64,000 bases of DNA from Clostridiales bacterium (GTDB taxonomy: Bacteria; Bacillota; Clostridia; Caldicoprobacterales; DTU083). Both the position numbers and the translations under genes were made by a program. Under the pieces are notes generated by a model. That model did no database searches. It saw only the letters and a list, made by a program, of their open reading frames with translations, and was not told where the DNA came from. Positions 16,890-26,568 of this stretch are shown here, one piece after another. The stretch lies in the NCBI GenBank assembly GCA_012842605.1, contig DUSN01000080.1:1-64000 (forward strand), written 5' to 3'. The stretch's first letter is position 1, and every line of letters starts with the position of its first letter.

Positions 16890-17045
16890 CATACCTGCCT
16901 TTACATGCTATTAACTATAAAAAACGGTGCTTAAAGTTGGCTGTATCTATTCAAAAAAGCAGGATAAGCCGGTTATACGTGGTATATATATAGTAGAATC
17001 AGACAAACATAGAAAGGGTGCAATAACCAAGGAGGTAAGAAAATT

Positions 17046-18044
17046 TTGATCCGGGAAGAATTGGAAAAGCTGGAGGAAGTAATGTTATCTCCGCTGGCTG
17101 CTAAGAGCAGCAAAAGCCGTGGGCGTCAGCATCCTTATGATCCTTGTGAAATTCGGACTGAATTTCAGAGAGACAGGGATAAAATCCTTCATTGTAAATC
17201 CTTCAGGCGCTTGAAGCATAAGACCCAGGTGTTTATCTCCCCCGAAGGGGATCATTACAGGACACGGCTGACTCATACCCTTGAAGTATCTCAAATAGCA
17301 CGTACCATTGCCCGTGCCCTTCGATTAAACGAAGATCTGACCGAAGCCATATCTTTAGGTCATGACTTAGGTCATACACCCTTCGGTCATACAGGAGAGC
17401 GCCTGCTCAACAAAGTTTGCTCTTCAGGCTTCAAGCATAATGTACACAGCCTTCGGGTTGTGGATGTTCTGGAGAACGGAACTGGATTAAATCTTACCTG
17501 GGAAGTCCGCGATGGCATTTTAAACCATACCAAATCCGGAAAGCCGAGCACCCTGGAAGGGCAGATTGTATCCTTAAGCGACCGTATTGCATACATCAAC
17601 CATGATATTGATGACGCTATCCGGGCAAAAATAATATCGGAAGAGGACCTGCCCAAAGACTGTATTGAAATTTTAGGCAACTCCCATAAGACACGAATTG
17701 ATACCATGGTTAAGGATGTAATTTATAATAGCATGAACAAGAATAAAATTTCCATGAGCCTGGGTGTAGGTGAGGCTACTGAAAAGCTAAGGGATTTCAT
17801 GTTTGATCATGTATATATAGATTCCTTTGCCAAAGCAGAAGAGGGCAAGGCAATGTATATACTGGAACAGCTGTTCAATTATTTTCTGCGTAATCCTGAT
17901 CGTATGCCGGGCGAATACAGCAAGCAAATCTCTGTCTACGGTGAGGAGCAGGCTGTCTGCGATTATATAGCAGGAATGACAGACCGCTATGCAACCCGTA
18001 TTTTTCATGAATTGTTTGTCCCTTCTTCGTGGAAGCAATTATAA
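17046..18044 (+). CDS. dgt: dGTP triphosphohydrolase family protein
   Basis: A 332-residue HD-domain deoxynucleotide triphosphohydrolase-like protein, which would split dNTPs into the nucleoside and triphosphate. The HD metal site is intact: His77 in LTHTLE, and His106-Asp107 in GHDLGHTPFGH; YINHDIDDA follows. The start is TTG 17046 after a strong AAGGAGG at 17029-17035. It sits ahead of dnaG as in many Clostridia. Two accessory features (remnants and intron stub) separate it from ppdK. Confidence 0.93.
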   Translation: MIREELEKLEEVMLSPLAAKSSKSRGRQHPYDPCEIRTEFQRDRDKILHCKSFRRLKHKTQVFISPEGDHYRTRLTHTLEVSQIARTIARALRLNEDLTEAISLGHDLGHTPFGHTGERLLNKVCSSGFKHNVHSLRVVDVLENGTGLNLTWEVRDGILNHTKSGKPSTLEGQIVSLSDRIAYINHDIDDAIRAKIISEEDLPKDCIEILGNSHKTRIDTMVKDVIYNSMNKNKISMSLGVGEATEKLRDFMFDHVYIDSFAKAEEGKAMYILEQLFNYFLRNPDRMPGEYSKQISVYGEEQAVCDYIAGMTDRYATRIFHELFVPSSWKQL

Positions 18045-18212
18045 AAATTTAAAATTTTGCAGGAAAAACACTAATTATGTCGAATATCTATTTTCCTTGG
18101 GGAATACTTCATCCGTCCTTTTGATATCTTATTTTGATAACGGAAAAAAAGAAAAAAAAGAAGGAAAATTTGTGGTTTTGGCGAACATATATAACAGAAA
18201 AAGGTGAGGCAT

Positions 18213-20054
18213 ATGCCATGGTTTCCAGAAGATTGGATTGATGAAGTAGTATCCAGAAACGACATTGTTGATGTTGTCAGTGAATATGTAGTATTAAAGC
18301 CCAGCGGAAGAGGATATTTCGGACTGTGTCCGTTCCATAACGAAAAGACTGCCTCCTTCCATGTTTCTCCCGAACGACAGATTTATCATTGTTTTGGATG
18401 TGGTGAAGGAGGCAATGTTGTTTCTTTCATAATGAATATAGAGCGGATGGAATTTGTTGAGGCAATGAAGCATCTGGCGGAACGCTGCGGCATGCCTCTT
18501 CCTGAACAGCCTGGCCATGAGGACTACAAGCAAAGCCAAACCGTTAAGCAGCAGATATATGAAATCAATAAGGAATGTGCCAGGTATTTTTACCAAATGC
18601 TTTATGAACCTGATGGCAGGGAAGCCCTGCAATACTTATACAAACGGGGATTGAATGACCGTATTATCCGCATTTTCGGTTTAGGTTTCGCACCTGATAG
18701 ATGGGATAGTGCCCGTGAATATCTTAAATCCAAAGGTTATAGCGACCAGCAGCTTCTGTCTGCAGGCATTACATTGGAAAATACTGAAAAAGGCAGGATA
18801 TATGATCGGTTTCGCAACCGGATCATGTTTCCCATATTTAATACCCGGGGTATGGTATTGGGATTCGGAGGCAGGGTCCTGGGTGATTCACAGCCAAAAT
18901 ATTTAAACTCTCCTGACAGTCCCGCCTTCAACAAGAGCCTTAATCTTTTCGGCCTGCAATTGGCTGCTAAGCAAAAACCTCTGGAGTATATTATTCTTGT
19001 CGAAGGATACATGGATGTAATTACCCTGCATCAATTTGGTTTTCCCCAGGCTGTTGCTTCTTTAGGCACTTCGCTTACGGAAGAACAGGCCAAGGTGATA
19101 AGGCGGTATGCTCCCGATGTCTATATTGCCTATGATGGGGATGAAGCAGGCCAGAAGGCTGCCATGCGGGCATTGGACATACTGAAAGATGCAGGCTGTA
19201 AACCAATGGTTGTACAATTTCCCAACAACCTGGATCCGGATGAGGTACTAAAACAATATGGTCCGGAATACTTTAAAAAATTATTGATGGATAAAAGATT
19301 ATCCTTGGTTGAATATAAACTGTCCAAACTTCGGGAAAGGTATAATTTAGATACAATAGAAGGAAAAGTAGATTTTGCAACCGGTGCTGCCCAAGTTCTT
19401 GCCAAAGTGGATAACCTGATTGAAAGAGATGCATATATAAAGGAACTGGAAACATCTTTGGGGATCAGGGCAGGAGCTATATATGATCAGATTGCCAAGA
19501 TACAGGCTCAGCAGCAGGTGCAAAATAAGCAGCAAAGGAATATAACTGGTAATTATAGGTATACTAAAAACAAAATGCGCACAGCAGTTCTGCAGCCCGG
19601 CAATATCAAGGCTGAAGCTCATTTGATCAACTTAATGGTTCAAGGAAAAACTATTGCCAGAAAAATATTAAGAGGGTTGGAAGGTCTTGTATTGCAAGAT
19701 CCTTTGCATCAGCAGGTAGTGGAAATCGTAAAAAGCTTGCTGGACAGAAAGGATGAGGTTAGTGAAGCTCAGGTGCTGAGTTATATAGAAGACAAGGAAG
19801 ATGTTAAGAAATTGGCAGATATATTTCATCGACAAATGGAGTATGATAATATAGATATTTTTATATCTGACTGCTTGAACCAGGTAAGAAAAGGAATATT
19901 GGAAAAACAAAGGCAGGATATTCAAAAAGAAATTACCAATATGGATCGTGAAGGAATTTCTGATCCTGACAAATATAAATCATTATTGAATGAATTGCAC
20001 CAGCTTAATCGCAGGTTGAGCACTTACAAGTTGGAAAGGAGGGAATTGCAATGA
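18213..20054 (+). CDS. dnaG: DNA primase
   Basis: A 613-residue DnaG primase. The N-terminal CHC2 zinc finger is complete (Cys39, His42, Cys60, Cys63), the Toprim core carries VEGYMDV at about 262-268 and [10 protein letters not shown] after it, and the C-terminal helicase-interacting region is helical. I chose ATG 18213 (MPWFPEDW) with AAAAGGTGAGG upstream; the frame also opens three codons earlier at a GTG. The stop overlaps the rpoD start by 4 bp (ATGA), the usual macromolecular-synthesis operon arrangement. Confidence 0.97.
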   Translation: MPWFPEDWIDEVVSRNDIVDVVSEYVVLKPSGRGYFGLCPFHNEKTASFHVSPERQIYHCFGCGEGGNVVSFIMNIERMEFVEAMKHLAERCGMPLPEQPGHEDYKQSQTVKQQIYEINKECARYFYQMLYEPDGREALQYLYKRGLNDRIIRIFGLGFAPDRWDSAREYLKSKGYSDQQLLSAGITLENTEKGRIYDRFRNRIMFPIFNTRGMVLGFGGRVLGDSQPKYLNSPDSPAFNKSLNLFGLQLAAKQKPLEYIILVEGYMDVITLHQFGFPQAVASLGTSLTEEQAKVIRRYAPDVYIAYDGDEAGQKAAMRALDILKDAGCKPMVVQFPNNLDPDEVLKQYGPEYFKKLLMDKRLSLVEYKLSKLRERYNLDTIEGKVDFATGAAQVLAKVDNLIERDAYIKELETSLGIRAGAIYDQIAKIQAQQQVQNKQQRNITGNYRYTKNKMRTAVLQPGNIKAEAHLINLMVQGKTIARKILRGLEGLVLQDPLHQQVVEIVKSLLDRKDEVSEAQVLSYIEDKEDVKKLADIFHRQMEYDNIDIFISDCLNQVRKGILEKQRQDIQKEITNMDREGISDPDKYKSLLNELHQLNRRLSTYKLERRELQ

Positions 20055-21118
20055 AGAACGGTGAGTCCAGGCTGTCGAAAATAAAAGAACTTATCGAAAA
20101 GGGAAAGGCAAAAGGTGTCCTTACATATAAAGAAATTATGGACATGCTTGAAGAGATTGATCTGCAGCCCGAACAAATAGAAAAGGTTTATGAAACCCTG
20201 GAATCCCTCGGTATTGACGTAATGGACGAAATTCCGGAAGAAGAATCCGTTGCTGATAAGGATCTAAGCTTAAGCATTCCTGAGGGAATAAACATAGATG
20301 ACCCGGTACGCATGTACCTTAAGGAAATAGGGAAGGTTCCCCTGCTGTCAGCTGAAGAAGAAGTAGAGCTGGCCCGTAGAATGGCTCAGGGTGACGAAAT
20401 GGCAAAACGCAAACTTGTGGAAGCAAATCTTCGTCTTGTGGTCAGTATTGCTAAAAGGTATGTAGGACGAGGAATGCTGTTTTTGGATTTGATTCAGGAA
20501 GGAAACTTAGGTCTTATCAAAGCAGTTGAGAAGTTTGATTATGAGAAAGGCTTTAAGTTCAGCACCTATGCCACCTGGTGGATCCGCCAGGCAATTACGC
20601 GTGCAATTGCCGACCAGGCCAGAACCATCAGAATACCAGTGCATATGGTGGAAACTATCAATAAATTGATTAGAGTATCCAGACAGCTCCTTCAGGAATA
20701 TGGGAGAGAACCGCTGCCTGAAGAAATAGCAAGGGAAATGGATATACCTGAAGACAAAGTGCGAGAGATAATGAAAATAGCACAAGAGCCGGTTTCCTTG
20801 GAAACGCCGATAGGTGAAGAGGAAGACAGCCACCTGGGTGATTTTATTCCGGATGATGAGGCTCCGGCACCTGCTGAAGCTGCAGCCTTTACACTGCTTA
20901 AGGAACAGCTGATGGGAGTGCTGGATACCCTGACCAGCCGTGAAGAAAAGGTTTTAAGGCTGAGGTTTGGTTTGGATGACGGCAGGGCAAGAACCCTGGA
21001 AGAGGTAGGCAAAGAATTCAATGTAACGAGAGAACGTATCAGGCAGATTGAGGCAAAAGCCTTGCGCAAGCTTCGCCATCCCAGCAGGAGCAAGAAACTT
21101 AAGGATTACCTGGATTAA
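20051..21118 (+). CDS. rpoD: RNA polymerase primary sigma factor
   Basis: A 355-residue group 1 sigma-70 (SigA). Region 1.1 is short; region 1.2 reads [11 protein letters not shown], region 2 contains the [20 protein letters not shown] core and the -10 binding [10 protein letters not shown], region 3 and then region 4 with the helix-turn-helix [20 protein letters not shown]. Length is typical for Firmicutes SigA. Many promoters in this window match the TTGACA/TATAAT consensus it should recognise. Confidence 0.98.
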   Translation: MKNGESRLSKIKELIEKGKAKGVLTYKEIMDMLEEIDLQPEQIEKVYETLESLGIDVMDEIPEEESVADKDLSLSIPEGINIDDPVRMYLKEIGKVPLLSAEEEVELARRMAQGDEMAKRKLVEANLRLVVSIAKRYVGRGMLFLDLIQEGNLGLIKAVEKFDYEKGFKFSTYATWWIRQAITRAIADQARTIRIPVHMVETINKLIRVSRQLLQEYGREPLPEEIAREMDIPEDKVREIMKIAQEPVSLETPIGEEEDSHLGDFIPDDEAPAPAEAAAFTLLKEQLMGVLDTLTSREEKVLRLRFGLDDGRARTLEEVGKEFNVTRERIRQIEAKALRKLRHPSRSKKLKDYLD

Positions 21119-21156
21119 AAATAACATGTTCAGCATAAATTTCTAAATAACAGTTC

Positions 21157-21185
21157 TTGACTAAGAAAGGCCCACGATATATAAT
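21157..21185 (+). promoter_or_regulatory. Sigma-A promoter of tRNA-Met
   Basis: TTGACT, a 17-bp spacer and TATAAT end 12 bp before the tRNA. Confidence 0.85.
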
Positions 21186-21197
21186 AATAAATGTCTT

Positions 21198-21274
21198 GGG
21201 CCTTTAGCTCAGTTGGTTAGAGCAACCGGCTCATAACCGGTTGGTCCGGGGTTCGAGTCCCTGAAGGCCCACCA
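21198..21274 (+). tRNA. tRNA-Met (CAU), elongator type
   Basis: A complete 77-nt cloverleaf with encoded CCA: acceptor stem GGGCCTT/AAGGCCC, D-arm TAGCTCAGTTGGTTAGAGC, anticodon loop CTCATAA (anticodon CAT) on an ACCGG/CCGGT stem, T-arm CGGGG-TTCGAGT-CCCTG. It lacks the three G-C pairs at the base of the anticodon stem expected of initiator tRNA, so elongator Met is most likely. A lysidine-modified Ile tRNA also has CAT and cannot be excluded by eye. Confidence 0.93.
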
Positions 21275-21292
21275 TAATAAAATACAATAATG

Positions 21293-21327
21293 AGCAAAAC
21301 ACCGCGCAAAAACACGGTGTTTTTTGC
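21293..21327 (+). terminator. Terminator between tRNA-Met and trmK
   Basis: AGCAAAACACCG pairs with CGGTGTTTTTTGCT; the stem end doubles as the T-run. It lies 19 bp after the tRNA. Confidence 0.75.
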
Positions 21328-21356
21328 TATATATGAATAACGAACAAGGTGAAGAT

Positions 21357-22058
21357 ATGCTGTTAAGTCCGCGGCTTAAAGCTATAGCAGATTTAGTACC
21401 GCCTTCCCGAACAATAGCGGATATAGGCACTGATCATGGTCATATTCCCCTTTATCTGATCCGGCAGGGCAGGGCAGAATATGCCATTGCAGCGGACATA
21501 AGTCCGGGATCTCTGGATAAGGCGGTTCAGTTGATACAACAGTACAATATGGGCCATTGCATGGAAGCCCGCCTGGGGAGCGGCTTATCCGTTATAGCTC
21601 CTGGCGAGGCAGATACAATTATTATTGCCGGCATGGGGGGTATCCTGATCAGGGAGATACTTGAAGAAGGTGAGGAAGCAGCCCGCAGTGCTCATATTTT
21701 AATACTTCAGCCCATGATCGGGCAGGAAGAGCTGCGGCGCTGGCTGCTCAATAACGGATACAGTATAGTTGATGAAGAGCTGGCTGCGGAAGGAGACCGC
21801 ATATATGAAATCATAGCAGCAAAACCGGATAAAGAAGCAAGGGGCTATGAAAATGAAATATATTATGATATCGGCTGGAAACTGGTTGAAAAGAAGCATC
21901 CTTTACTAAAGGAATGGATACAGAAAAAAATCCGGAGCTTAAGTGAAATAGTCAGAAATCTGGGTAATGCAAAAACCCAGTCAGCATCAGAACGAAAGCA
22001 TGAATTGATGGAAAAGATAAGGATGTACAAGGAGGTTTATGATTCTTGCTTCAGGTAA
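21357..22058 (+). CDS. trmK: tRNA (adenine22-N1)-methyltransferase TrmK
   Basis: A 233-residue class I SAM methyltransferase of the TrmK/YqfN family, which makes m1A22 in tRNA. Motif I is IADIGTDHGHIP near the N-terminus and the catalytic-side motif IIAGMGGILI is present. I chose ATG 21357 (MLLSPRLKAIA), the usual family start, after AAGGTGA; in-frame ATGs at 21324 and 21333 lie in the terminator and lack a site. The stop overlaps the TTG start of nif3 by 13 bp. Confidence 0.92.
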   Translation: MLLSPRLKAIADLVPPSRTIADIGTDHGHIPLYLIRQGRAEYAIAADISPGSLDKAVQLIQQYNMGHCMEARLGSGLSVIAPGEADTIIIAGMGGILIREILEEGEEAARSAHILILQPMIGQEELRRWLLNNGYSIVDEELAAEGDRIYEIIAAKPDKEARGYENEIYYDIGWKLVEKKHPLLKEWIQKKIRSLSEIVRNLGNAKTQSASERKHELMEKIRMYKEVYDSCFR

Positions 22059-22863
22059 AAGATATAATTAAGATAATGAAGAGCTGGCACCTCCGGAATT
22101 AGCCGAGCCCTGGGATAATGTCGGGCTGATTATTGGCAGCGAAAAGGCAGCGGTTAACAGGGTAATGGTAACATTGGATATAACCGCCGATGTCTTGAAA
22201 GACGCAATGAATAAGAATGTGGATTTGATAATCAGTCACCATCCTGTATTGTTTCATTCAATCAAGTCGATAAATGATTGCACTGCAGCAGGAGCACAGC
22301 TGTTATCACTTTTACGTTCGGGAATATCCGTCTACACAGCTCATACCAATTTGGACAAAGCAAGGGAAGGAACTGACGATACATTGGCTGAGCTGTTAGG
22401 GTTAATTGATGTGCGCCCTCTCAAGACCGAAGCAGATCCGCTTGCGGCTTCCCGGCCTTCTTTCGGGCGAATCGGATATCTTCCTGAAAAGGTTAAACTG
22501 CAAAGTTTCCTTGAGTCAATAAAAACAAGGCTGAGAACTCGCAGTGTTGACTATATCGGTGATCCGGGAAAGGAAATAAAGGTTGTCGCATCCTGTGCCG
22601 GAGCAGGAGGGGACTTAATAGAAACTGCAAGTAAGAAAGGAGCGGATTTGTTTATCACCGGGGAGGTTAAGTATCATGAAGCCCTGCCGGTATTGGATGG
22701 AACCATGGCCCTGGCAGCAATGGGGCACTATGAAACGGAAAATCCTGCCATGGCACGTTTAATTCAGCGTTTACAAAACGCAGTATATGCTTTACAATAT
22801 AAAATAGAGGTTATTCCATCCATAGATTATGGTATTTATTTTCGAAGAAGATTAGGGGAGTAA
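22046..22863 (+). pseudogene. Nif3/YqfO family protein, frameshifted near codon 11
   Basis: The Nif3-like dinuclear-metal family gene (YqfO; sometimes named GTP cyclohydrolase I type 2). The frame opens at TTG 22046, ten bases after AAGGAGG, reading LLQVKDIIKIM; it then needs a shift at about 22078, after which the conserved ELAPPELAEPWDNVGLIIG continues to the stop at 22863. One base (a G in the expected ATGGAAGAG) appears missing. The remaining frame is intact, with SHHPVLFHS and YHEALP metal ligands; an internal ATG at 22165 could give a 232-residue product lacking the PWDNVGL strand. It is either a recent frameshift mutation or a sequence error. Confidence 0.85.
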
Positions 22864-22908
22864 GCTGGGCTTATTCCTTTTTCGTCATATATAGAAGGAG
22901 GTTGTAGC

Positions 22909-23619
22909 ATGGATCGATTGGATACTTTGTGGAAATATCAGGAACTGGACCTTGCAGTGGATCAGTACATTCTTGATATGAAGAATTCCGAACTGCGGCA
23001 AAAACTGTTGAAACTAAGAGATTACCTGATAAAACAGGAGGAAACCCTGGTTAAGCTGGATGATGATGCAGAACAAAAAAACAATTTGCTGGGCAAAGTT
23101 CAGCATGAGTATAATGAGATAAGCAGTACTATAAAATCTCTGATAGAAAAGCTCCAGGCCGGTGAAATAAAGGCTCTTGATGAACTGGAGAAAATGACTA
23201 ATGAAGGTTTGGCATTAAAGGACAAAATACGCAAAAAGGAAGATGAGCTTAAGAAACTGGTAAAGGAATTGGATAACTTTCAGAACAAACTAAATGATAT
23301 TCGGCAAAAGGTAGCCAAAGCAAAAAAAGAATATACAGAAGTGAAAAAAGTCTATGATGAGCAAGTGTCGAATATTAATGAGGAATTGAACAGCTTGAAA
23401 GAGCAACGGGACAATTTGGCGGCAAGCATTGATAAGGTGCTTATGATCAAGTATAAAAATATAAAGGCAAGCAAAACACCTGTAATCTCCCAGCTGATAG
23501 ATAATCAGTGCGGCGGATGTTATATGAGCCTTGCGTCCCTGGTAATTCAAAGAGTAAAAGACAAAAAGCAGATAGTGGAATGTGAAAACTGCGGCAGAAT
23601 ATTATATTACAAGGAATAA
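22909..23619 (+). CDS. C4 zinc-ribbon coiled-coil protein
   Basis: A 236-residue protein of the DUF164/CT398-like family. About 1-185 is a long heptad-rich coiled coil; the C-terminus carries a zinc ribbon with two pairs of cysteines in CGGCYMSLA and CENCGRILY. Function is not established; relatives contact secretion or nucleic-acid factors. ATG 22909 has an AGAAGGAGG site. It follows nif3 in many Clostridia. Confidence 0.88.
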   Translation: MDRLDTLWKYQELDLAVDQYILDMKNSELRQKLLKLRDYLIKQEETLVKLDDDAEQKNNLLGKVQHEYNEISSTIKSLIEKLQAGEIKALDELEKMTNEGLALKDKIRKKEDELKKLVKELDNFQNKLNDIRQKVAKAKKEYTEVKKVYDEQVSNINEELNSLKEQRDNLAASIDKVLMIKYKNIKASKTPVISQLIDNQCGGCYMSLASLVIQRVKDKKQIVECENCGRILYYKE

Positions 23620-23642
23620 GCAGCAAAGGAATAATCTTTTAT

Positions 23643-23671
23643 TTGACTAAGGACTGATGTCATGTTATGAT
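23643..23671 (+). promoter_or_regulatory. Likely sigma-A promoter for rnpB
   Basis: TTGACT, a 17-bp spacer and TATGAT lie 40 bp before the mature 5' end of RNase P RNA, so the primary transcript would carry a short 5' leader. Confidence 0.65.
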
Positions 23672-23710
23672 TATGTTCCGGTTTGGGATTGCAAAATTGA
23701 TCTTTGACAT

Positions 23711-24086
23711 ATAAAGTGAGTAAGACAAATGATCGCGGCTGCGTTAAGCAGACGAGGAAAGTCCGAGCTCCATAGGGCAGGGTGCTGGGTAATACCCAGT
23801 GGAGGCGACTCCAAGGAAAGTGCAACAGAGATATACTGCGTGCCGGAAGTTGAAGGTAATCTTCAAAAATCCGGTGCGTGATGGTGGAAAGGTGAGGTAA
23901 GAGCTCACCAGCATCCAGGCGACTGGAATGGCTATGTAAACCCCACCTGGAGCAAGACCGAATAGAGGACATTGAAGCGGTTGCCCGCCGCGTCCTGGGA
24001 AAGGTCGCTTGAGCCTGTTGGCAACAACAGGCCTAGACAGATGATCATTCTAGACAGAACTCGGCTTATGGCTTAGCTCACTTTAT
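23711..24086 (+). ncRNA. rnpB: RNase P RNA (class A)
   Basis: The catalytic RNA that matures the 5' ends of tRNAs. The hallmark GAGGAAAGTCCGAGCTCC (P4 strand) and the 3' counterpart ACAGAACTCGGCTTATG are present. The ends pair as P1 (ATAAAGTGAG with CTCACTTTAT), which sets the boundaries. The layout, with GGTAAGAGCTCACCAG and a long P15-P17 region, indicates bacterial type A. Confidence 0.95.
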
Positions 24087-24098
24087 ATGAAACAACAA

Positions 24099-24130
24099 AA
24101 GTATCTCACATTAGCTGAGATACTTTTTTA
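24099..24130 (+). terminator. Terminator of rnpB
   Basis: AAGTATCTCA pairs with TGAGATACTT around CATTAGC, followed by TTTTTA. It also lies just beyond the 3' end of the minus-strand HPr-like gene. Confidence 0.85.
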
Positions 24131-24142
24131 TTTGCAAAATAT

Positions 24143-24382
24143 TTATTGATATTTGTAAGGGGATTTATCCAGCTGGCCGGCAAATTCAACTGCATCCTCG
24201 CCCTTGGCTACAACAGTAAGAGGTTGGTGGCGTACCAGCGAAATAATACCCATCATGCTTTTTCCATCCACTATTTTGTTTCTTGTCTTAACCTTAATAT
24301 CGCATCGGTATTTTCCGGCCATGATAATGAAGTCCTTAATGTCGTTTAAGGTATGAAGCCGGACCTTACGTTCAATCATCAT
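24143..24382 (-). CDS. HPr-like protein without the HxRP phosphorylation site
   Basis: A 79-residue HPr-fold protein. The second half matches HPr well (KYRCDIKVKT, DGKSMMGIISL, then VAKGEDA near the end), including the region of the regulatory serine (KSMMG). The phosphorylatable His15 segment, normally LHARP before the first helix, reads LHTLNDIKDF, so the HxRP motif is lost. A phosphotransfer role from Enzyme I is therefore unlikely; a regulatory role is inferred. Start is ATG 24382 with AGGGGAG upstream. Confidence 0.75.
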   Translation of the reverse strand: MMIERKVRLHTLNDIKDFIIMAGKYRCDIKVKTRNKIVDGKSMMGIISLVRHQPLTVVAKGEDAVEFAGQLDKSPYKYQ

Positions 24383-24600
24383 GGTACCACTCCCCTTTTT
24401 GGTTATTATGACATAAGTATAGATTAGTTTCAATTAAGCAAATAGCAAATAATTTATATATGAATTCGTATATTTGTAACAATTGTATTCTTGTGAACGT
24501 TGTAAGTATGCTATAATAATTAAATGTATGCCGGATATTAACAAATATTCACAGTGATAAAGGAAAAAATAAGCCACTAGTATTTGAAGGAGTTGATTAT

Positions 24601-25119
24601 ATGGGCAAAAGAAAAGATTATATTTCCTGGGATGAGTATTTTATGGGTATAGCCTTATTATCAGCCAAAAGAAGCAAAGATCCGTCCACCCCTGTGGGAG
24701 CATGCATAGTAGACAGCAAATCCAACAGGATCTTAAGTGTGGGATATAACGGGTTTCCCATTGGCTGTTCAGATGATGATTTCCCCTGGGAACGGGACGG
24801 CAGCCCTTTGGAAACCAAGTACCCTTATGTAGTTCATGCAGAGTTAAATGCAATTTTGAACAACCGTACTGCCAACTTTGAAGGGAATAAGATTTACACC
24901 ACTTTGTTTCCATGCAATGAGTGCACTAAGGCCATAATCCAGTCCGGTATTAAGGAAATTATCTACTTAAGCGATAAATACGCCGATACCGACAGTGTAA
25001 AGGCTTCTAAAAGAATGCTGGAACAGACCGGAGTAAAGCTGCGCCAATTCAACACCAACCTGGAGAAGCTGACCATTTCCTTCCTGCCTGATCCTCCGGC
25101 AAAAATTAACAAAGACTGA
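24601..25119 (+). CDS. dCMP deaminase (ComEB-like)
   Basis: A 172-residue zinc-dependent deoxycytidylate deaminase, converting dCMP to dUMP for dTMP synthesis. Zinc and catalytic residues are HAE (His79, Glu81) and PCNEC (Cys105, Cys108). The N-terminal WDEYFMGIALLSAKRSKDP and VGYNGFP patterns are typical. The ATG has GAAGGAG about 7 bases upstream; a TATAAT-like box lies about 90 bp before it. It converges on trkH. Confidence 0.92.
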   Translation: MGKRKDYISWDEYFMGIALLSAKRSKDPSTPVGACIVDSKSNRILSVGYNGFPIGCSDDDFPWERDGSPLETKYPYVVHAELNAILNNRTANFEGNKIYTTLFPCNECTKAIIQSGIKEIIYLSDKYADTDSVKASKRMLEQTGVKLRQFNTNLEKLTISFLPDPPAKINKD

Positions 25120-25122
25120 GTT

Positions 25123-26568
25123 TTATCTTTTCCAGAAATTGGGCGAAAGCAGGATAAACAATGTATTAATTTCCAGTCGTCCCAGGAGCATTAGAGCGGA
25201 TAAAAGGATTTTTGAAAAATCTGACAGGATGCTGAAGTTTCGAGAAGGCCCAAATAGATTTAACCCAGGGCCGACATTGTTTAATGTTGCGGCTATTGCA
25301 GATACACTGCTCAGTATATCCCATCCCTGAGCCAGCAGAACCAGGGTGGAAACAATAAATATCAGAAGGTGCAGCATGATAAACCCGAATACATTATGCA
25401 GGGTCTCATCAGAAATGGTTTTGCTGCCTACCCGGATGGCTATTACAGCTCTTGGATGGATTGATCGGTAAAGCTGCCGTCGTATCACCTTGAACACAAG
25501 CAATAACCGTATAATTTTCATACCTCCTGCTGTTGATCCGGCACAGGAACCGAAAAACATAAGCAGCAGGAGTATCATTCTGCTGAAATCCGGCCACAGG
25601 TCAAAATCGGTGGATGCAAATCCGCTGGTACTGATAATGCTTAAAACCTGAAAGGATGCATATCGGACTGATTCGCCCGCATTATGGTATATAGCGCTGT
25701 TGATATTGACAGCAACCAGCAGGATGGAGGACAGCACAATAATGGCATACAGCTGAAATTCCTTGTCTTTAAGCAAAGTGCGGAAATTGCCATGGAGGGC
25801 GTCATAGTAGAGCGAGAAGTTGACACCGCAGATAAACATAAAAATAGTTATTACCCACTCAAAGACAGGATTTCTGTAATGGCCTATGCTGGCGCTGTAG
25901 TTTGAGAAACCTCCCGTACCAACTGTACCGAAGGTATGGATGAGTGAATCAAACAAAGGCATACCTGATATTCTAAGTATTATCACTTGTGCAACCGTAA
26001 TTATCAGATAAACAAAATAGAGCATTTTTGCGGTCTGCCCAATTTTAGGCGTCAGCTTATCTGTGGTGGGGCCGGTGGTTTCTGCCTTGAAAATCTGCAG
26101 CGAACCAGCCCCTATGGCAGGCAGCAAAGCCATGGTAAACACCAGTATTCCCATTCCTCCCAGCCAATGGGTGAAGGAGCGCCAAAACAGCAGACCTTCT
26201 GGCATGGCCTCCACATCATTTAAAATGGAAGCCCCTGTGGTTGTAAAACCTGATACTGATTCAAAAAATGCATCAACAAATCTGTCTATGCTGCCGGACA
26301 GGTAAAAAGGAAGAGCACCGAATGCGGAAGCCAGTACCCAGCCAAAGCCGACAATCATGAATCCTTCCTTGTATCGTACCATGCCCTTCTTGGATCTGCT
26401 TGCAAAGGTCATAATTAAGCCTGCAGTCAGAGTAATAATGATGGAGAGCATGAAGGCTTTCGCATCCCCCTGCCTGTAGTACATGGCAACTCCCAGTGAA
26501 GGCAGCATTGAGGCAGATTCAACTAGCAGTAAAAGTCCGAGAGCCTTTAAAATGATCCCAAAATCCAT
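25123..26568 (-). CDS. trkH: Potassium uptake protein TrkH/KtrB family
   Basis: A 481-residue K+ translocating subunit with the fourfold M1-P-M2 repeat. The four selectivity-filter loops are visible: TTTGAS, TVGTGGFS, STSGFAS and NNVGPG. It works with the cytoplasmic TrkA ring, encoded immediately upstream and overlapping it by 50 bp. Expected to import K+ in response to ATP or NAD; c-di-AMP commonly acts on such systems, but no c-di-AMP riboswitch was found here. Confidence 0.93.
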   Translation of the reverse strand: MDFGIILKALGLLLLVESASMLPSLGVAMYYRQGDAKAFMLSIIITLTAGLIMTFASRSKKGMVRYKEGFMIVGFGWVLASAFGALPFYLSGSIDRFVDAFFESVSGFTTTGASILNDVEAMPEGLLFWRSFTHWLGGMGILVFTMALLPAIGAGSLQIFKAETTGPTTDKLTPKIGQTAKMLYFVYLIITVAQVIILRISGMPLFDSLIHTFGTVGTGGFSNYSASIGHYRNPVFEWVITIFMFICGVNFSLYYDALHGNFRTLLKDKEFQLYAIIVLSSILLVAVNINSAIYHNAGESVRYASFQVLSIISTSGFASTDFDLWPDFSRMILLLLMFFGSCAGSTAGGMKIIRLLLVFKVIRRQLYRSIHPRAVIAIRVGSKTISDETLHNVFGFIMLHLLIFIVSTLVLLAQGWDILSSVSAIAATLNNVGPGLNLFGPSRNFSILSDFSKILLSALMLLGRLEINTLFILLSPNFWKR

